This document shows positions 24,101 to 30,880 of a stretch of DNA of 44,220 bases, piece after piece. The notes beneath the pieces were generated by a model. It had not been told where the DNA came from and did no database searches. It worked only from the letters and a program-made list of their open reading frames with translations. The position numbers and the translations under genes were made by a program. Where the stretch lies: positions 1 to 44,220 of the IMG/VR virus record IMGVR_UViG_3300021425_002236; one strand, given 5' to 3'. Each line of letters opens with the position of its first letter. Positions within the stretch are counted from its first letter, which is position 1. Source of the DNA: a virus.

Positions 24101-26094
24101 TAACCCAAATCGTTAACTTGTGTAAAGTCATTTGACAGCATGGATATATTACCTGCTGTTAATATTTCTATATCATAAGGCAGTGTTGGTAAAGTTTGCC
24201 CTGGATTGATTACTTCGTAATGTGCATCAGTCCATGGAGTATCTTCTGACAATACACATCTCCACTGGTCTGCTGATACGCCAACTTTGTCTACTTTGTT
24301 AATTTGCCACCTAACACCATCAATAAAGAAACTAGTTGGAGTTTGTGGCTCTCTGTATATGTTGTCTATAACAATTTCAGTTGTGTTATTTGCTTGTACA
24401 ATTCTTGCATCTTGGTTACCACAGAATCCGTCAACAAACATACCACCTGCAAAACTTACTTTAGGTGCTAATGATTTACTAAAACTTGAACAAGTTTGTG
24501 TATATGGTGACTTGGTAAGTATTTGCCCTTCTGGGTCAAGCACTTCCATAAATCCGCCATGTCCTTGTACTGACAAGTTTCTAATAATTGTAGCATCGTT
24601 CATTAAAAATACATCAAGTGTATCATTTTCTTTAGGAGCATTAAATCCTGTGCCACGTATAATATTTGCAATGCCGCCTATAAAACTATTTGATATTACT
24701 TGTGCATCTGTTGTTAGTAAAGGTGCTATCTGTGTTGCTAGATAATCAAGTGCCGCGGCAGTTTCTGTTACTTGGTCTGCTGGTAGTTGACCTTGATACA
24801 TTAGTGCATTGTTTAGTGTTTCTAATCTTCCACCATCTCTTAAGTCTATTGAAAGAGCATCAACAATATAGCCAACATCACGCCTACACTTGTCTACGTC
24901 ATATGTTAAACTAGGATATGTGCTTGTTATAAAAGTAATTACAGCATCTTGAAGTGTTGCTTTACTAGCAAACAATACATTATAATCATCAACATATGCA
25001 CCTGGATTGTCAACAAAGGTATATATTAGGTTATCACGATCTGTTAAGTAGTGAGCACCAAACGGACGTTCTCCAACAACATCAGGATCAAGTTCTAGTT
25101 TGTCAGCATTACGTTTAAATTTTATTTCTGAGTATGGACTTGCACTTGGTCCAGGTCTTGGACGAATAATACTTCTTCTAAATTCGTCACCCTTAATAGA
25201 AACATTGTTTGGAACTTTAATTGGAAAATGTTCGTAGTAAATACCTGTTTCAAGTCTAATAGTTATTTCTGGTGATTCACTATTGCCTGCTGAGTACGTT
25301 TGATAAGGTAAACTAGGAATAGCATTACCAAATTTAACTTGTTCGCCTTGTAAAAATTCACCATACTCTACATCAATAATAAGTGTATCAGATGTGCCGC
25401 CAACATTTTTAGTATATTCTTCTACAAGTCCAATAGCACCACTGTTTTGTCCAACAATACGCATACCACTTCTTAGTTCAGTTGTGGCATCTAGCTCGTA
25501 TGTCTCTTTGGACATTTGAATATCTTTATATGGTCCACTATCAGTAACTGAAGATATTACTGACCTTACTTGTGCATCAGAAGCGTTAGTATATGTAATC
25601 CATTTTTGGTATGGGCCTAGTCCTTTAGCGGCTTTGTCCATAACACGTTGGGCTTCTCTACAAGCTGCATTTAGTGTTTTAAATGCTGTACCTGGAGTAC
25701 GACCTCTTTTTGAACCGTATGTATTATCGTCTTTACCATTTGTTGAAACATACAGTACATTTGATGATCCTGTAAAAGGACTTGATGCTACTTGGTAAAA
25801 TGTATTACCATCGGAGTATTCTAAACTTTGTGTTAATGCATTATAACGAAATAAACCTTCAACTGGTGCTGGTCTAGGTTCTTCACCTCGCATATAAATT
25901 TCTGATAAGTTACCAGCAGAATCAACTTTGACTTTGTCACCAAATACTGTAGTACCACCTGCTGTTTGTGCATCACCTACATGTAGTTGACCTGTAGTGG
26001 TATCATATATTATTTCACCATTAAGTGGAGTAAAAGCATCTCTGTCAGTTGTTGGACCACGTCTTACAAGAATACTACCATTTTCACTTGACAT
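15172..26094 (-). CDS. Giant tail fibre/baseplate structural protein
   Basis: This 3640-residue protein takes a quarter of the window. The N-terminal 60 residues resemble the Mtd-type fibre N-domain (VRRGPTTDR...LNGEIIYDTTTGQLHVGDAQ), as in the second fibre. Two pectin-lyase-like beta-helix regions follow (around residues 110-640 and 1430-1700), each opened by an S-x-x-G-x-D motif and a P-N-N/D-V-S-I-x-G-D turn. Low-complexity Gly/Thr/Asp-rich strands come next, then a GDLTVNGTTTTVN module near 2850. The last 130 residues (ADLAEVYSSDINYRPGTVVMFGGE onward) form a compact C-terminal domain common on marine phage fibres. It has GGAG before the ATG, coupled to the small gene upstream, and is probably a host-recognition or baseplate wedge fibre. 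Confidence 0.9.
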   Translation of the reverse strand: MSSENGSILVRRGPTTDRDAFTPLNGEIIYDTTTGQLHVGDAQTAGGTTVFGDKVKVDSAGNLSEIYMRGEEPRPAPVEGLFRYNALTQSLEYSDGNTFYQVASSPFTGSSNVLYVSTNGKDDNTYGSKRGRTPGTAFKTLNAACREAQRVMDKAAKGLGPYQKWITYTNASDAQVRSVISSVTDSGPYKDIQMSKETYELDATTELRSGMRIVGQNSGAIGLVEEYTKNVGGTSDTLIIDVEYGEFLQGEQVKFGNAIPSLPYQTYSAGNSESPEITIRLETGIYYEHFPIKVPNNVSIKGDEFRRSIIRPRPGPSASPYSEIKFKRNADKLELDPDVVGERPFGAHYLTDRDNLIYTFVDNPGAYVDDYNVLFASKATLQDAVITFITSTYPSLTYDVDKCRRDVGYIVDALSIDLRDGGRLETLNNALMYQGQLPADQVTETAAALDYLATQIAPLLTTDAQVISNSFIGGIANIIRGTGFNAPKENDTLDVFLMNDATIIRNLSVQGHGGFMEVLDPEGQILTKSPYTQTCSSFSKSLAPKVSFAGGMFVDGFCGNQDARIVQANNTTEIVIDNIYREPQTPTSFFIDGVRWQINKVDKVGVSADQWRCVLSEDTPWTDAHYEVINPGQTLPTLPYDIEILTAGNISMLSNDFTQVNDLGYGLYTTNGSRAEAVSVFCYYCHVSYLAENGSDIRSLNGSTAYGDYALLARGSDPLEVSDDVVLADDMIQTGTAMTDATYTNIQGGTVIYVDNLSYAPYNISEVDVDHGGANNVLGDPTYLVRYEVISVSAVEGTTPQLYQLNIAAGEASNPGVQVTVPDGTPVVLRNSQVIKYDDILDINPTRPSTALQYDDDPDKVYRVLAYDVAGLPDNVARITLRESYDYVKLVVDDTAGSTAGSGQVGDTTIRLDTDLDPNEQTRIENGISVGPKYIFGFNDTIHQVTAYRNKATTGQTYAEIDVTPALTKSLGGYPDKPTLRAGLPAGGQADITVGISTLRVTGHDLLDIGTGSYQTSSYPREIYGKPEIAKNQAREVVEEGKGRVFFVTTDQDGNFRVGDYFKVDQGTGTVTFAASIALSNLDGIGFKRGVAVSEFSTDDGMTDNATDTVPVESAVRNYVNRRLGLNHAGATVPGIIGPGFLDLNGTKAMAGNLDMDSNNIDNISVLTVATLDATSRLSVPSAGTVASGNVGDIKYNTDTQRFEGYLSSNQWGSLGGVSDVDGDTYVQGETTPGNDNDDLDFYTAGTQRLQIDETGDFKFGDGLNKVTMDFATGNILTPGDIDVATLDVGTSAEIATLKVEDLTAGRVLLAGTDGEIEDSANLTFNGTKLTVDGNAEITGNVVIGGNITIGDTDTDSIIVSADFEGNLIPDTDDLYDLGTNTKRWSELFLNDKLTLNDYVLPLQDGTKGQLVSTDGLGQLGFSDSDIFGGKRVYVSAEKGNDANDGVTAPVATIKRAMQIASGMVYNVSKDVVDRATVMVATGEYILDNPVIIPDNVSIVGDSIRTVILRPANENEDMFRVRNASYMFNMTFRDALSGTVPIAAFRFAVAFDNPNDSATSRAGYTNLPNTRVLITTSPYLQNCSVISFLGANGVEIDGDLVVTPNTPSNAIEAENPVTPEDGQPEQGKSMVANAFTILSFGGVAWRVMNDAYAQLVSCFVIFAEQGCLTQNGGYLSITNSATNFGYFALRSTGYSPRVFDTDKGIIGNVGVVDNVQNVNIVGLQRDTVNQYVMRVMNLASQDVTNTFNNDTARGVTVSFTAGNASGNSIATTGSHGLSTGDLVQYNKNGNLEIVGLLNEATYYVSVVNTTSLQLFHDADLTKPVTGVNGGSSTGTHQLLHDFEEIFIDEVLSSHNNYQDVYLPAGSYTVTKGALISATSGSDNISATVVNFDNNILTVSVEKVQEGSVSVTNFFSTGAVINAGEISVSSVTVSNVVNRTDLVTINAAVKTTKNRQVQSFGLLQGNQAWLHRPSITNSSAHTWEYSGSGVDYNALPENGGVGVDTFEQYSDLPGRVYTSGTNELGDFKIGDFIVAFNRTGNIIFRNQVSIGELDSLALSLSGGVRVTAISNDPDLGDNDVDGALDSRLVTQLAVKSFMNDRLGNFIDRNVSTNAVPSAVVQLNSQGLINQDLIPPTGAFESFTVDEYGGRLTVSQDIPAPNISAGDIVVETYPEIVLNLTGAVTVTAGDTITQATSGATGIVKESGTTSTLKLVNTITGTFNTTDTLSSSGTGNLGASSVPTIVSPVNTINDNYFLKTDKISQFLVLQDGGTPSFTSIISNSTPIQGATSKAVATVTSHVVGVLNAVDVATLPGGSGYTTPGTYENVSIQGGSGSGAKANIIVGATGTITSFDVTVGGSFYTESDNVTINDADVGGRSGGSPISIGVTDIQNRLYVDLNADTGLQFTASNINLDFIVDDNPPTDTLAQQGQSIKAFVATSTGSGGDVDVINDKIVFQSAHGLQNGDPLYYDSNANTPLGGLLNNTTYYAKVLTTTEIELFANYGLTAAGKVDITASSSGTHNFKVFNVNQYANTFFVPIHGLSTGDAIKFESSSPPTGVDSGDFFFVGSVTLNSFTLHEARGAALDSVAGLTVSPINITSQGGAVNATLTEQNVIIVDDVNTSGDLESSWSSLSTTTIDAGNIISGVVDTSRLASGNANDKSFLRGDQTWATAVQSITNTTAGDPITLTSADVNGDNFYNNVDIKIEKASYTNPAAPSVGTETLGVASYHFDHFEIDANGRVTTKASGNGGVIDADKLDNQTGAYYLNPVNLSRGVPIQRGGTNLINYAQGDLLYAGSVLGGSPADYNETLTKLTIGSARNVLQVKADGTAPQWTNALSVATLETSSNVTIGGDLTVNGTTTTVNTETINLADNIILLNSNLAGNVAPTQNSGIEIERGNAANKTLIWNEGDDVWTVGTEKFTAGTLEGNLDWSYLQNVVDPVVTVTLTGDVTGTGTATMTNLGSATASFETTIAANSVALGTDTSGQYASTITAGDGISATTASADDGTAYTVSHADTSPSIANVDLGAEEFVNEITFDEFGHVLTVGSATVTAPSNAEITITAGTDLSTGGAFTLNQADAETITIDHADITRSDTTGSSSLAYAGTFDVIDSITSNARGHITAVNVKTLTMPAAGANDNTTYSTSVVQASAGNDSNPIIRLTDSDGTNDDITISGGGDVSVTRTSASAFKVEATFPTDNNTTYDLSLVDNLTTNDSVDIKLNPSSGTADLVTVEAGTNITIEVDGDNANGFIISSTDTTVDVDDTPVNGATTSAISSNWAFDNVKTAVPVDALFTDTNTNQLTTWTLRDSDDDDVTIGQGKFIKFVTATGALGTNTSGSGTTADPYVVTLTSPNDNTQLAISSTPTNGATTTAISSDWAFDNVKTAVPVDALFTDNNTEYDIATASTAGLVKIGAQISASNYYAVELDGNNRMYVNVPWTDTDTKSYTSYIENNQTSTAEWNLVFVDGSSDNTSAAQLKELTVDEHSSGTGGLTYIPGSATLRTTKFQGTATSAEYADLAEVYSSDINYRPGTVVMFGGEQEVTTSTGLATTKVAGVVSTDPAYLMNSEAKGVAVALKGRVPCYVVGPIKKGDLLVTSSIPGVACRSESWVGGAVIGKSIENCPKEFEVRLIEIAIGSI
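15909..15995 (-). repeat. Direct repeat copy within the giant fibre gene
   Basis: It encodes AISSDWAFDNVKTAVPVDAL. A near-identical copy lies exactly 297 bases (99 codons) away at 16206-16292, so this is an in-frame module duplication. Confidence 0.8.
16206..16292 (-). repeat. Direct repeat copy within the giant fibre gene
   Basis: It encodes AISSNWAFDNVKTAVPVDAL, the partner of the copy at 15909-15995. Confidence 0.8.
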
Positions 26095-26097
26095 TAA

Positions 26098-26343
26098 TTA
26101 ATCTCCAATTATTGGACTGTCGGGTCCGTAAGTAACATTAGGATCATATGATGCGGTACCTTTTAATGGTATTGCTCCGCCATCAAAGTATGATGCAGGG
26201 GGTGCAGCAATAGCGCCGCCTTCTATATCGGAAATTTTAACAGCAACATATGAGGCTTGATTAATTTCACCGCCGTCTATTGGTGGGATATTAAAGAAGT
26301 TATTCTCATCAAATGGTGCTCCTCGTCTTATAGCCATAAACAT
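26098..26343 (-). CDS. Small conserved structural-type protein upstream of the giant fibre
   Basis: This 81-residue protein begins MFMAIRRGAPFDENNFFNIPPIDGGEI and is rich in Gly, Pro and Ala with no helix, as in small virion proteins. It has a good ribosome site (AAAGGATAG) behind a late-type core (26357-26365). Its stop is three bases before the giant fibre start, and its last codons carry that gene's ribosome site. It may be a fibre-attachment or baseplate piece; function is inferred from place only. Confidence 0.7.
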   Translation of the reverse strand: MFMAIRRGAPFDENNFFNIPPIDGGEINQASYVAVKISDIEGGAIAAPPASYFDGGAIPLKGTASYDPNVTYGPDSPIIGD

Positions 26344-26356
26344 ACTATCCTTTTGT

Positions 26357-26365
26357 ATATTTATT
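26357..26365 (-). promoter_or_regulatory. T4-type late promoter core for the fibre operon
   Basis: The minus strand reads AATAAATAT 15 nt before the ATG at 26343, the first gene of the fibre-PAAR run. Confidence 0.5.
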
Positions 26366-26385
26366 ACTTTTAGACGAGAGAGTTT

Positions 26386-26673
26386 TTAAAGTGCGATGCC
26401 AGTTGTTTGTGATGTGTATTGTTTTGCAATCTCTGTTTCTGTCTTAGCAAGACAACTTACAGAGTGTGCTAGTAATTCAAATTTTGCATCAGGGGATACG
26501 CCAAACATAAATGGTGCTAGACCTAGTCCTTGCTGTTGTGCAATAAGAACCATTGGTTTGTGTAACTTATATGAAGTAGCCGTCTCTTCTTCTAATCGAG
26601 CTACTAATTCTTCGCCCGAACTTAGTTTAAAAGACACTGTGTCTCCAATTTTGTATGGTGTTTCTAATAACAT
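26386..26673 (-). CDS. Conserved phage protein, LSm/SH3-like fold
   Basis: This 95-residue protein starts MLLETPYKIGDTVSFKLSSGEELVARLEEE, a bent-sheet pattern like LSm/SH3 domains, then YKLHKPMVLIAQQQGLGLAPFMFG and a helical end. Similar proteins are common in T4-like marine phages next to glutaredoxin or nrd genes, as I recall. It could bind RNA or serve structure. The ribosome site is weak (AGAGAT). It follows glutaredoxin by ten bases. Confidence 0.75.
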   Translation of the reverse strand: MLLETPYKIGDTVSFKLSSGEELVARLEEETATSYKLHKPMVLIAQQQGLGLAPFMFGVSPDAKFELLAHSVSCLAKTETEIAKQYTSQTTGIAL

Positions 26674-26683
26674 ATTTTTATCT

Positions 26684-26935
26684 CTAAAGTGTGTGTCCGG
26701 TACCGTTATATCCGGTATCGTCTAAATAAGCGGCAAATTGCTCGTAGCCGCCAACTGCTTTGCCACTAACTTTAATTTGTGGGAAAGTTCTTGCACCTGG
26801 AAACATTTCCATGATTTCTTCTCTATCAAAGTCTGTTCCTAGTTGCTTGTATTCAAAACTAAGTTGACGCATTTCGCAAAGTTGTTTTGCTTTAACGCAA
26901 CTTGGGCATTGTGGTTTGCCATAAATTTCTATCAT
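26684..26935 (-). CDS. grx: Glutaredoxin
   Basis: This 83-residue protein is a classical glutaredoxin with active site C10-P-S-C13, cis-Pro in ARTFPQIKV and a G-G-Y glutathione-binding turn (AVGGYEQF). It passes electrons from glutathione to ribonucleotide reductase. The ATG overlaps the stop of nrdB (ATGA), matching the supply of reducing power to the enzyme made by the two upstream genes. The last ten residues (Gly/Thr-rich) are extra. Confidence 0.93.
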   Translation of the reverse strand: MIEIYGKPQCPSCVKAKQLCEMRQLSFEYKQLGTDFDREEIMEMFPGARTFPQIKVSGKAVGGYEQFAAYLDDTGYNGTGHTL

Positions 26936-28035
26936 AATGAAAATCCTTTGAGGCTGTCTGTATCAACATCCTGCTTAATGCCACCAATGATATAACTTTC
27001 AACTTCTGTCTCTTGAGGTGCAACTTGCAAGCCTGAGCTAGATAGCCAATGTTGTGTCCAAGGTAGCGGGTTAGTATTAATAGGTGCATCAAAGATAGCA
27101 TTGTATCCTAATGCTTTTAACCTACGATTAGCAATGTACTCTACATATTGATTAAGTAACTGTGCGTTCAAACCAATCATAGAACCATCTTTAAACAAGT
27201 ACTCAGCCCATGCCTTTTCTTCTGCAACACATTCGCGCCACATATCATATACTTCTTCTTCACACTCTTTAGCAATCTTCTTCATTTCTGGATCGTCTTT
27301 GCCTTGAGCCCAAAGTTTAAGAACGTGAGTACTAAGTGCCAAATGCTGTGCTTCATCCCTAGCGATAAGACTAATAATCTTAGCACTACCTTCCATTAGT
27401 TTTAGTTCACCAAAACCAAAGGTGCAAGCAAATGACACATAGAAACGTAACCCTTCAAGAATGTTTACATTCATCATTGCAAGGTACAGTTTCTTTTTCA
27501 CATCACGCATGTTGCCTTCTTTACGATGGATAAACGCATCAGCAGCTTCAGTAAATGCATCATAGTTCTTAGTAACGGCTGTTGCACGTTTGATAATTTC
27601 TTTATCATCTAAGATAGTGTCAAATACTTCTGCAGGATCGGCGTACACATTTTTCATAATGTGTGTATAAGAACGTGAGTGAATTGTTTCAAAGAAATCC
27701 CAAGTAACAATACAACCTTCTAGTTCAGGCAATGATACATGCGGCAAAAATGCTAAACATGGACCACGTCCTTGTACACTATCAAGTAGAGTTTGATACT
27801 TTAAGTTACTTGTAAAGATATGCTTCTGCTCAGGGCGGAAGTTTGCAAAGTCGGCTCTGTCTTTTTGTAGACTAACTTCTTCTGGTCGCCAAAAGTAACC
27901 AAGCATTGTTTGATTAAGTTTGTCAAACACAGGGAAACGAAATGTATCGTAACGCTGTGTATTTTGATCTGCTCCGAAGAACATGTTCTGTTTGGTGAAG
28001 TCCACCTTGTCTTGATTAAAAACTGTCTTTGCCAT
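26932..28035 (-). CDS. nrdB: Ribonucleotide reductase class Ia, small (beta) subunit
   Basis: This 367-residue protein carries the di-iron ligands Asp85, Glu116, His119, Glu194, Glu228 and His231, and the radical tyrosine Tyr123 in ETIHSRSYTH. The numbers run one ahead of E. coli NrdB at the first four positions, so the site is intact. It makes and stores the tyrosyl radical used by NrdA. It has its own sigma70-type promoter in the gap after nrdA, so its dosage can differ from the large subunit. It is followed by glutaredoxin. Confidence 0.96.
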   Translation of the reverse strand: MAKTVFNQDKVDFTKQNMFFGADQNTQRYDTFRFPVFDKLNQTMLGYFWRPEEVSLQKDRADFANFRPEQKHIFTSNLKYQTLLDSVQGRGPCLAFLPHVSLPELEGCIVTWDFFETIHSRSYTHIMKNVYADPAEVFDTILDDKEIIKRATAVTKNYDAFTEAADAFIHRKEGNMRDVKKKLYLAMMNVNILEGLRFYVSFACTFGFGELKLMEGSAKIISLIARDEAQHLALSTHVLKLWAQGKDDPEMKKIAKECEEEVYDMWRECVAEEKAWAEYLFKDGSMIGLNAQLLNQYVEYIANRRLKALGYNAIFDAPINTNPLPWTQHWLSSSGLQVAPQETEVESYIIGGIKQDVDTDSLKGFSL

Positions 28036-28062
28036 CTGTTTGATTCCTTATATCTCTAATAT

Positions 28063-28091
28063 ACAATACTATAGTTTTGACTGAATGTCAA
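28063..28091 (-). promoter_or_regulatory. Sigma70-type promoter for nrdB-grx
   Basis: TTGACA (28086-28091) and TATTGT (28063-28068) have a 17-base spacer, in the short gap between nrdA and nrdB. Confidence 0.7.
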
Positions 28092-28094
28092 CAA

Positions 28095-30401
28095 CTAAAT
28101 TGCACATGCCTCACATTCTTCGCCATCTTCGAAGTCATTTTCTGATGGCTGTAACTCTACTTCTTTTTCTTCTAGTTCTAGTTCACTTGGATCTGTTTTG
28201 TAATCATACGTGTTTTGATAGTATGATGTCTTCCAACCTAGTTTATAAGTTGTTAACAAATCTTTTAACATAACACTCATTGGAACTTCGTTGTTCTCAA
28301 AGTGTGTTGGATTGTAACTCCAGTTACCACTAATCGCTTGATCAAAGAACTTTTGCATTACAGCAACAATATTAATATAGCCTTCGTTACTAGGCATATC
28401 CCATAGTAAACTGTAATTATTTTTTAACGTCTGATACTGTGGAACAATTTGCTTAAGAGGCCCTTTCTTGCTTTTCTTAACGGACAAGTATCCTCTAGGT
28501 GGCTCAATTCCGTTTGTTGCGTTTGACACAACAGAACTGCTCTCCGATGGCATCTGTGCGGACAACGTTGAGTGTCGTAGCCCGTGTTCCTTAATGTCAT
28601 TGCGTAAACTATCCCAATCATAGTTAAGTTTAACCTTTACAATATCATCAACTTCCTTTTTATAAGTATCAATCGGAAGTATGCCTTCTGAGTATTTAGT
28701 ACGATCGAAGTATTCACATGCACCTCGCTCCTGTGCTAAATTGTTACTAGCTTTAAGCAAATAGTATTGAAATGCTTCTGTCAATTCGTGTACAGCCTTC
28801 CAACTTTCTGGGTCTTCGTATTTTGTTTTATTCTTCGCAAGATAGTGTGCTAACCCAATATAGCCTACTCCTAATGAACGTCTTGCTTTAGTTGATTTCT
28901 CTGCAGCTAAAATAGGATACTTTTGATAATCAATAATTTCCTCTAATGCTCTTACAGCCAAATCACATAGTTCATCTAAATCATCTAAACTTCTAATAAT
29001 ACCTACATTAATAGCACTTAAAATACATAGAGCAATCTCACCTTCTGGGTCATCAATGTGCTGTAATGGTTTTGTAGGCAATGTGATCTCTTGGCAAAGA
29101 TTGCTCATGTAAACTGTGTCTTTAAATGAACTGTGTGTATTACAATGATCCACGTTCATTACATATATACGTCCTGTTTCTGCACGTTCTTTAATTAGAG
29201 CAGAAAATAATTCCATTGCTGGTATAGTCTTCTTCTTAATACTTGTAGCACGTTCATACTTTTCGTATAGTTCATTAAACGCATCTTGGTCACCAAAATA
29301 TGCTTCGTATAAACCTGGCACATCATGTGGCGAGAAAAGAGTTATATTGGCACCGGCCAACAATCTTTCATACATAGTTTTGTTTAACTGAATTGAATAA
29401 TCTAATTTACGTACACGGTTGTCTTCTGTACCTTTATTATTTTTTAATACAAGAACGTCTTCAATCTCTTGATGCCATAAAGGGAAATGGGTAGTTGCAC
29501 TGCCGCCACGTACTCCATTCTGTGTACAACAACGTACTGTACTTTCAAATTTCTTTAAGAAAGGAATGATACCAGTGTGCGCCACTTCTCCACCGCGTAT
29601 CTTCGCATTGACTCCACGTATCCGCCCAGCATTGATACCAATCCCTGCACGTTGAGCTGTATAGCGGCCAATAGCCATATCACTAGAAAAAATGCTGTCA
29701 AGAGTGTCATCGCTGTCAACAAGAACACAACTTGCAAACTGTCTAACAGGAGTTCTGACACCCGCCATGACTGGGGTCGGTATGTTGATTTTAAAAAGTG
29801 AGGTCGCATCGTAGTATCTCCTTACGTAATGCATACGTGAATCTTTTGGATAGTTAGCAAACAATGTTGCCGCAATCATCATATACATGAATTGTGGAGT
29901 TTCAAATATTTTGCCTGTGCTTCTGTCTTGACACAAATACTTGTCTACTACTTGTCTTAGTCCTGCGTATGTAAAGTTTTCGTCTCTCTTGTGACGAATG
30001 TAACTGTCTAGTGTTTCAATTTCTTCTGGAGTATATAGATCTAAAAACTCTTTGTCATACACTCCACGCTCGATATTTTTATCAATATTTTGTTTTAGAG
30101 TAATTGCTGTATACTCTCCAAATACATCTTTATTAACACCATAACTTAATAGTCTTGCTGCGGCAAATTGATAGTTAGGTGCTTCTAATGAGATAAGGTC
30201 GTTTGCACTACGTACTAATACTTCTTGTATTTCTGATGTACTCATGCCATCATAGAATTGTAAGTTTGCATTCATTTCTATCTGGCTTGCACTTACTCCT
30301 GCTAAATCTTCACATGCAAATTGCACCACCTTGTGTATTTTATCAATGTTAATTGGCTCCTTGGAACCGTCTCGCTTAATAATATAGATGCCATTTGACA
30401 T
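28095..30401 (-). CDS. nrdA: Ribonucleotide reductase class Ia, large (alpha) subunit
   Basis: With the ATG at 30401 (AAGGAG upstream) the protein has 768 residues; an ATG eight codons earlier has a weaker site. The N-terminus has an ATP-cone-like region (MSNGIYIIKRDGSKEPINIDKIHKVV), which binds ATP/dATP for overall control. The catalytic core has Cys in ASCVLVDSDD and NLCQEITLPT, and SVVSNATNGIEPPRG. The C-terminal tail ends EECEACAI, the redox pair that takes electrons from glutaredoxin. It reduces ribonucleoside diphosphates for phage DNA synthesis. No intein or intron interrupts it. Confidence 0.95.
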   Translation of the reverse strand: MSNGIYIIKRDGSKEPINIDKIHKVVQFACEDLAGVSASQIEMNANLQFYDGMSTSEIQEVLVRSANDLISLEAPNYQFAAARLLSYGVNKDVFGEYTAITLKQNIDKNIERGVYDKEFLDLYTPEEIETLDSYIRHKRDENFTYAGLRQVVDKYLCQDRSTGKIFETPQFMYMMIAATLFANYPKDSRMHYVRRYYDATSLFKINIPTPVMAGVRTPVRQFASCVLVDSDDTLDSIFSSDMAIGRYTAQRAGIGINAGRIRGVNAKIRGGEVAHTGIIPFLKKFESTVRCCTQNGVRGGSATTHFPLWHQEIEDVLVLKNNKGTEDNRVRKLDYSIQLNKTMYERLLAGANITLFSPHDVPGLYEAYFGDQDAFNELYEKYERATSIKKKTIPAMELFSALIKERAETGRIYVMNVDHCNTHSSFKDTVYMSNLCQEITLPTKPLQHIDDPEGEIALCILSAINVGIIRSLDDLDELCDLAVRALEEIIDYQKYPILAAEKSTKARRSLGVGYIGLAHYLAKNKTKYEDPESWKAVHELTEAFQYYLLKASNNLAQERGACEYFDRTKYSEGILPIDTYKKEVDDIVKVKLNYDWDSLRNDIKEHGLRHSTLSAQMPSESSSVVSNATNGIEPPRGYLSVKKSKKGPLKQIVPQYQTLKNNYSLLWDMPSNEGYINIVAVMQKFFDQAISGNWSYNPTHFENNEVPMSVMLKDLLTTYKLGWKTSYYQNTYDYKTDPSELELEEKEVELQPSENDFEDGEECEACAI

Positions 30402-30444
30402 GTGTTTGTTCTCCTTCTCATTCATTTTTGTTTCTTCGTATTTG

Positions 30445-30453
30445 ATATTTAGT
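30445..30453 (-). promoter_or_regulatory. Late-promoter-like core before nrdA
   Basis: The minus strand reads CTAAATATC about 45 nt before nrdA. The match is partial, and nrd genes are normally early, so this is weak. Confidence 0.2.
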
Positions 30454-30877
30454 TTAACTTTGGCATGGAGTAGACTCGTTGCGAAAATAGTTGTGTAGTT
30501 AAATCACTTCTATCTATGCAGTCGTCATCATCAATGCCGATTATTTTTTCATCCACAAATAGCAAGTACATTAGCTCTGAATTTGTTTCATCTGATGCTA
30601 TATGTATCTCAAAATTTGAGTCCTTAAAACGATTGGTTAACTGTAGCGAATAGCACATTCCTAATACACATGAGAAGTCACAATACTGGTTCTCCTCAAC
30701 TAACTGCCACGGAGTTGGCCAAGTGCTTTGGTCCCATGGATCAGTATGAATACTTACTAACGGAGCTCGCTTATATTTCTGTATAAGGTCGCTGAAAGGA
30801 GTCTCGGATTCTTCTAGTAAATCCCTGAACTCTCGCCAAGCAGAGATCCTTAAATGGTATTCAGTGTTTTCAAACAT
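30449..30877 (-). CDS. Conserved phage hypothetical protein
   Basis: This 142-residue protein contains IHTDPWDQSTWPTPWQLVEEN, then CDFSCVLGMCYSLQLTNRF and a C-terminal acidic stretch (IIGIDDDDCID). The W-P-T-P-W motif is familiar from T4-like marine phage proteins of unknown function. It has three conserved cysteines and no membrane segment. No ribosome site is visible; its ATG is three bases after the fibre stop, so it is probably read by re-initiation. It may be a virion or fibre-assembly protein, given that it sits behind a fibre gene. Confidence 0.75.
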   Translation of the reverse strand: MFENTEYHLRISAWREFRDLLEESETPFSDLIQKYKRAPLVSIHTDPWDQSTWPTPWQLVEENQYCDFSCVLGMCYSLQLTNRFKDSNFEIHIASDETNSELMYLLFVDEKIIGIDDDDCIDRSDLTTQLFSQRVYSMPKLN

Positions 30878-30880
30878 GTT

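Noticed and set aside
16493-24745. Many plus-strand open frames inside the giant fibre gene
   Set aside because: They are antisense shadows of a repetitive Thr/Val/Gly-rich gene, with low-complexity Ser/Leu/Val content and no ribosome sites.
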